DNA of 5,879 nucleotides, taken from Porphyromonadaceae bacterium UBA4277. Lineage in GTDB: Bacteria > Bacteroidota > Bacteroidia > Bacteroidales > Muribaculaceae. Position 1 is the stretch's first letter, and every line of letters begins with the position of its first letter. The notes beneath the pieces were generated by a model. The model made no database searches and had not been told where the DNA came from. It was given only the letters and a program-made list of their open reading frames with translations. Shown here in pieces: positions 4,756 through 5,879 of this stretch. The translations under genes and the position numbers were made by a program. The stretch lies in the NCBI GenBank assembly GCA_002395965.1, contig DGVT01000105.1, positions 1-5,879 on the forward strand, read 5' to 3'.

Positions 4756-5879
4756 TTACATTACTCCGGCAGCGTGGGCTGCATTTTCCAGGGCTCCGAC
4801 AATGGGCAGGAAGCTATCGCTGATGATGTTCACGAAGAAGTTGGGGAAACATCCTATTACCGCCACGGCTATGATGAGTGTGGCTGTTGACAGGCGCTCT
4901 TCCCAGCTGGCGTCGGTGAGCTCGCGGTGATGCTCGTTTTGCACAGCCCCAAAGAGCAACTTGCCCACCACTCGCAGAATGTACACTGCTGTGATGACGA
5001 TTGAGCAAGTGGCTGCAATGGTGAGCACGCGGTGGAAGACATCGGTGTGCATATACGAGCCGACAAAGATTGTCATCTCGGCCACGAAGCCGCTCAGTCC
5101 TGGCAGACCCAACGATGCCAAACCGGCAATCACATAGCCCACGCCCAGGTAGGGCATGATCTGCATCATGCCGCCCATGTCGCGAATGTCGCGAGTGTGG
5201 GTGCGACCATAGATCATACCAATCAGGGCAAAGAACAAAGCTGTCATCAGACCATGCGAGAGCATCTGCAGCACGGCACCGGTCATTGCTGTGGTGTTGA
5301 ACATTAGAATTGCAAATAGCACCATACCGCAGTGGCTAACCGACGAGTAGGCATTGATATACTTGAGGTCGGTCTGCACACATGCGCTGAATGCACCATA
5401 CACGATGCTGATGCCGGTGAGCGTGAGGAAAATCCATCCCAGCTCGTTGGCTGCAAATGGCATCAGATAGATGGCGATGCGGAAACAGCCGTAGCCTCCG
5501 AGCTTCATCAGCACGCCGGCGTGGAGCATCGACACGGCTGTGGGCGCCGATGCGTGACCATCGGGCGACCAAGTGTGGAACGGGAACATAGCGCCAAGCA
5601 CGCCAAAGCCGATGAATGTGAGAGGGAAGAGCCATAATTGCCACTGATGGGGAATGGCATTGTTCTTTGCTATCTCAAGAATATTCATTGTCCACTGCCC
5701 ATCGGCACTCGAGTGGAAATAAATACCGATGATTCCCAACATCAGGAAGGCCGAGCCACCCATGAGCATCAGGGTGAGCTTCATGGCACTATAATTCTTG
5801 TTGCCGCTGCCCCAAACGCCGATAAGCAAGTACATCGGGATTAGAGCCACTTCATAGAACATGAACATGGTGAACAGGT
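4756..5879 (-). CDS. nuoM: NADH-quinone oxidoreductase (complex I) subunit M, N-terminus outside window
   Basis: The last 373 complete codons are visible; the frame runs off the right edge, so roughly the first 120-130 residues and the start codon are missing. NuoM is the central antiporter-like proton-pumping subunit of complex I in the inner membrane. Numbering from the Met encoded at 5868, visible features are Glu6 in FYEVALIPMY (probable match to E. coli Glu144), FPFHTWSPDGHASAPTAV (95-112), Lys122 in GVLMKLGGYG, Lys169 in TDLKYINAYSS, His205 in LSHGLMTALFF, and Glu264 in GLSGFVAEMTIFVGS. The Ser-Pro-Asp-Gly-His variant, in place of the common Leu-Pro-Asp-Ala-His, looks like a lineage variant. 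The frame is intact. It is transcribed with nuoN, 36 bp downstream; nuoL is expected just right of the window. In many Bacteroidetes the nuo locus lacks nuoEFG, which cannot be tested here. Confidence 0.96.
   Translation of the reverse strand, partial: LFTMFMFYEVALIPMYLLIGVWGSGNKNYSAMKLTLMLMGGSAFLMLGIIGIYFHSSADGQWTMNILEIAKNNAIPHQWQLWLFPLTFIGFGVLGAMFPFHTWSPDGHASAPTAVSMLHAGVLMKLGGYGCFRIAIYLMPFAANELGWIFLTLTGISIVYGAFSACVQTDLKYINAYSSVSHCGMVLFAILMFNTTAMTGAVLQMLSHGLMTALFFALIGMIYGRTHTRDIRDMGGMMQIMPYLGVGYVIAGLASLGLPGLSGFVAEMTIFVGSYMHTDVFHRVLTIAATCSIVITAVYILRVVGKLLFGAVQNEHHRELTDASWEERLSTATLIIAVAVIGCFPNFFVNIISDSFLPIVGALENAAHAAGVM

Noticed and set aside
3805..5637. Several plus-strand frames of 90-120 residues, rich in His, Glu and Asp
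   Set aside because: All are antisense to nuoN or nuoM; their polar composition mirrors hydrophobic codons on the other strand.

Overview
The window looks like chromosomal DNA from a Bacteroidales bacterium (Prevotella/Muribaculaceae/Bacteroides type; the genus cannot be fixed from this sequence). Three things support this: TAnnTTTG-type promoter elements instead of sigma70 hexamers, A/T-rich leaders without a clear Shine-Dalgarno sequence, and a secreted protein with a typical Bacteroidales domain mix (ricin-like and F5/8 type C-like domains, C-terminal dockerin).

Layout. Positions 1-366 are mostly non-coding and A/T-rich. They hold a small palindrome, a TAnnTTTG element (255-262) and, directly behind it, an 11-bp stem-loop (266-321). 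On the + strand, 367-1140 encodes a 257-residue membrane-associated protein of unknown function with a faint EcsC-like look, beginning at an apparent TTG. It converges on a minus-strand gene (1319-2767) for a 482-residue exported protein. Two strong palindromes (1248-1288 and 1290-1310) lie between the convergent 3' ends. They may terminate transcription in both directions or be a dispersed REP-like element.

The exported-protein gene has a textbook Bacteroidetes promoter on the minus strand (TTTG, 20 bp, TAAATTTG; 2823-2854). Just upstream of it lies a set of GTGTGG boxes: three in the same orientation exactly 21 bp apart and one inverted (2862-2939). This is the least expected structure in the window and looks like a multi-site operator. 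Its promoter-proximal part can also be read as an intrinsic terminator. Positions 2940-3178 contain no convincing gene.

The right half is the 3' end of a respiratory complex I operon on the minus strand: nuoM (running off the right edge) followed after 36 bp by nuoN. A strong stem with a T-run (3179-3217) closes the operon. NuoM and NuoN are adjacent antiporter-like, proton-translocating membrane subunits; their key charged residues are present, so both look functional. The exported protein and the + strand protein have no visible functional tie to complex I.
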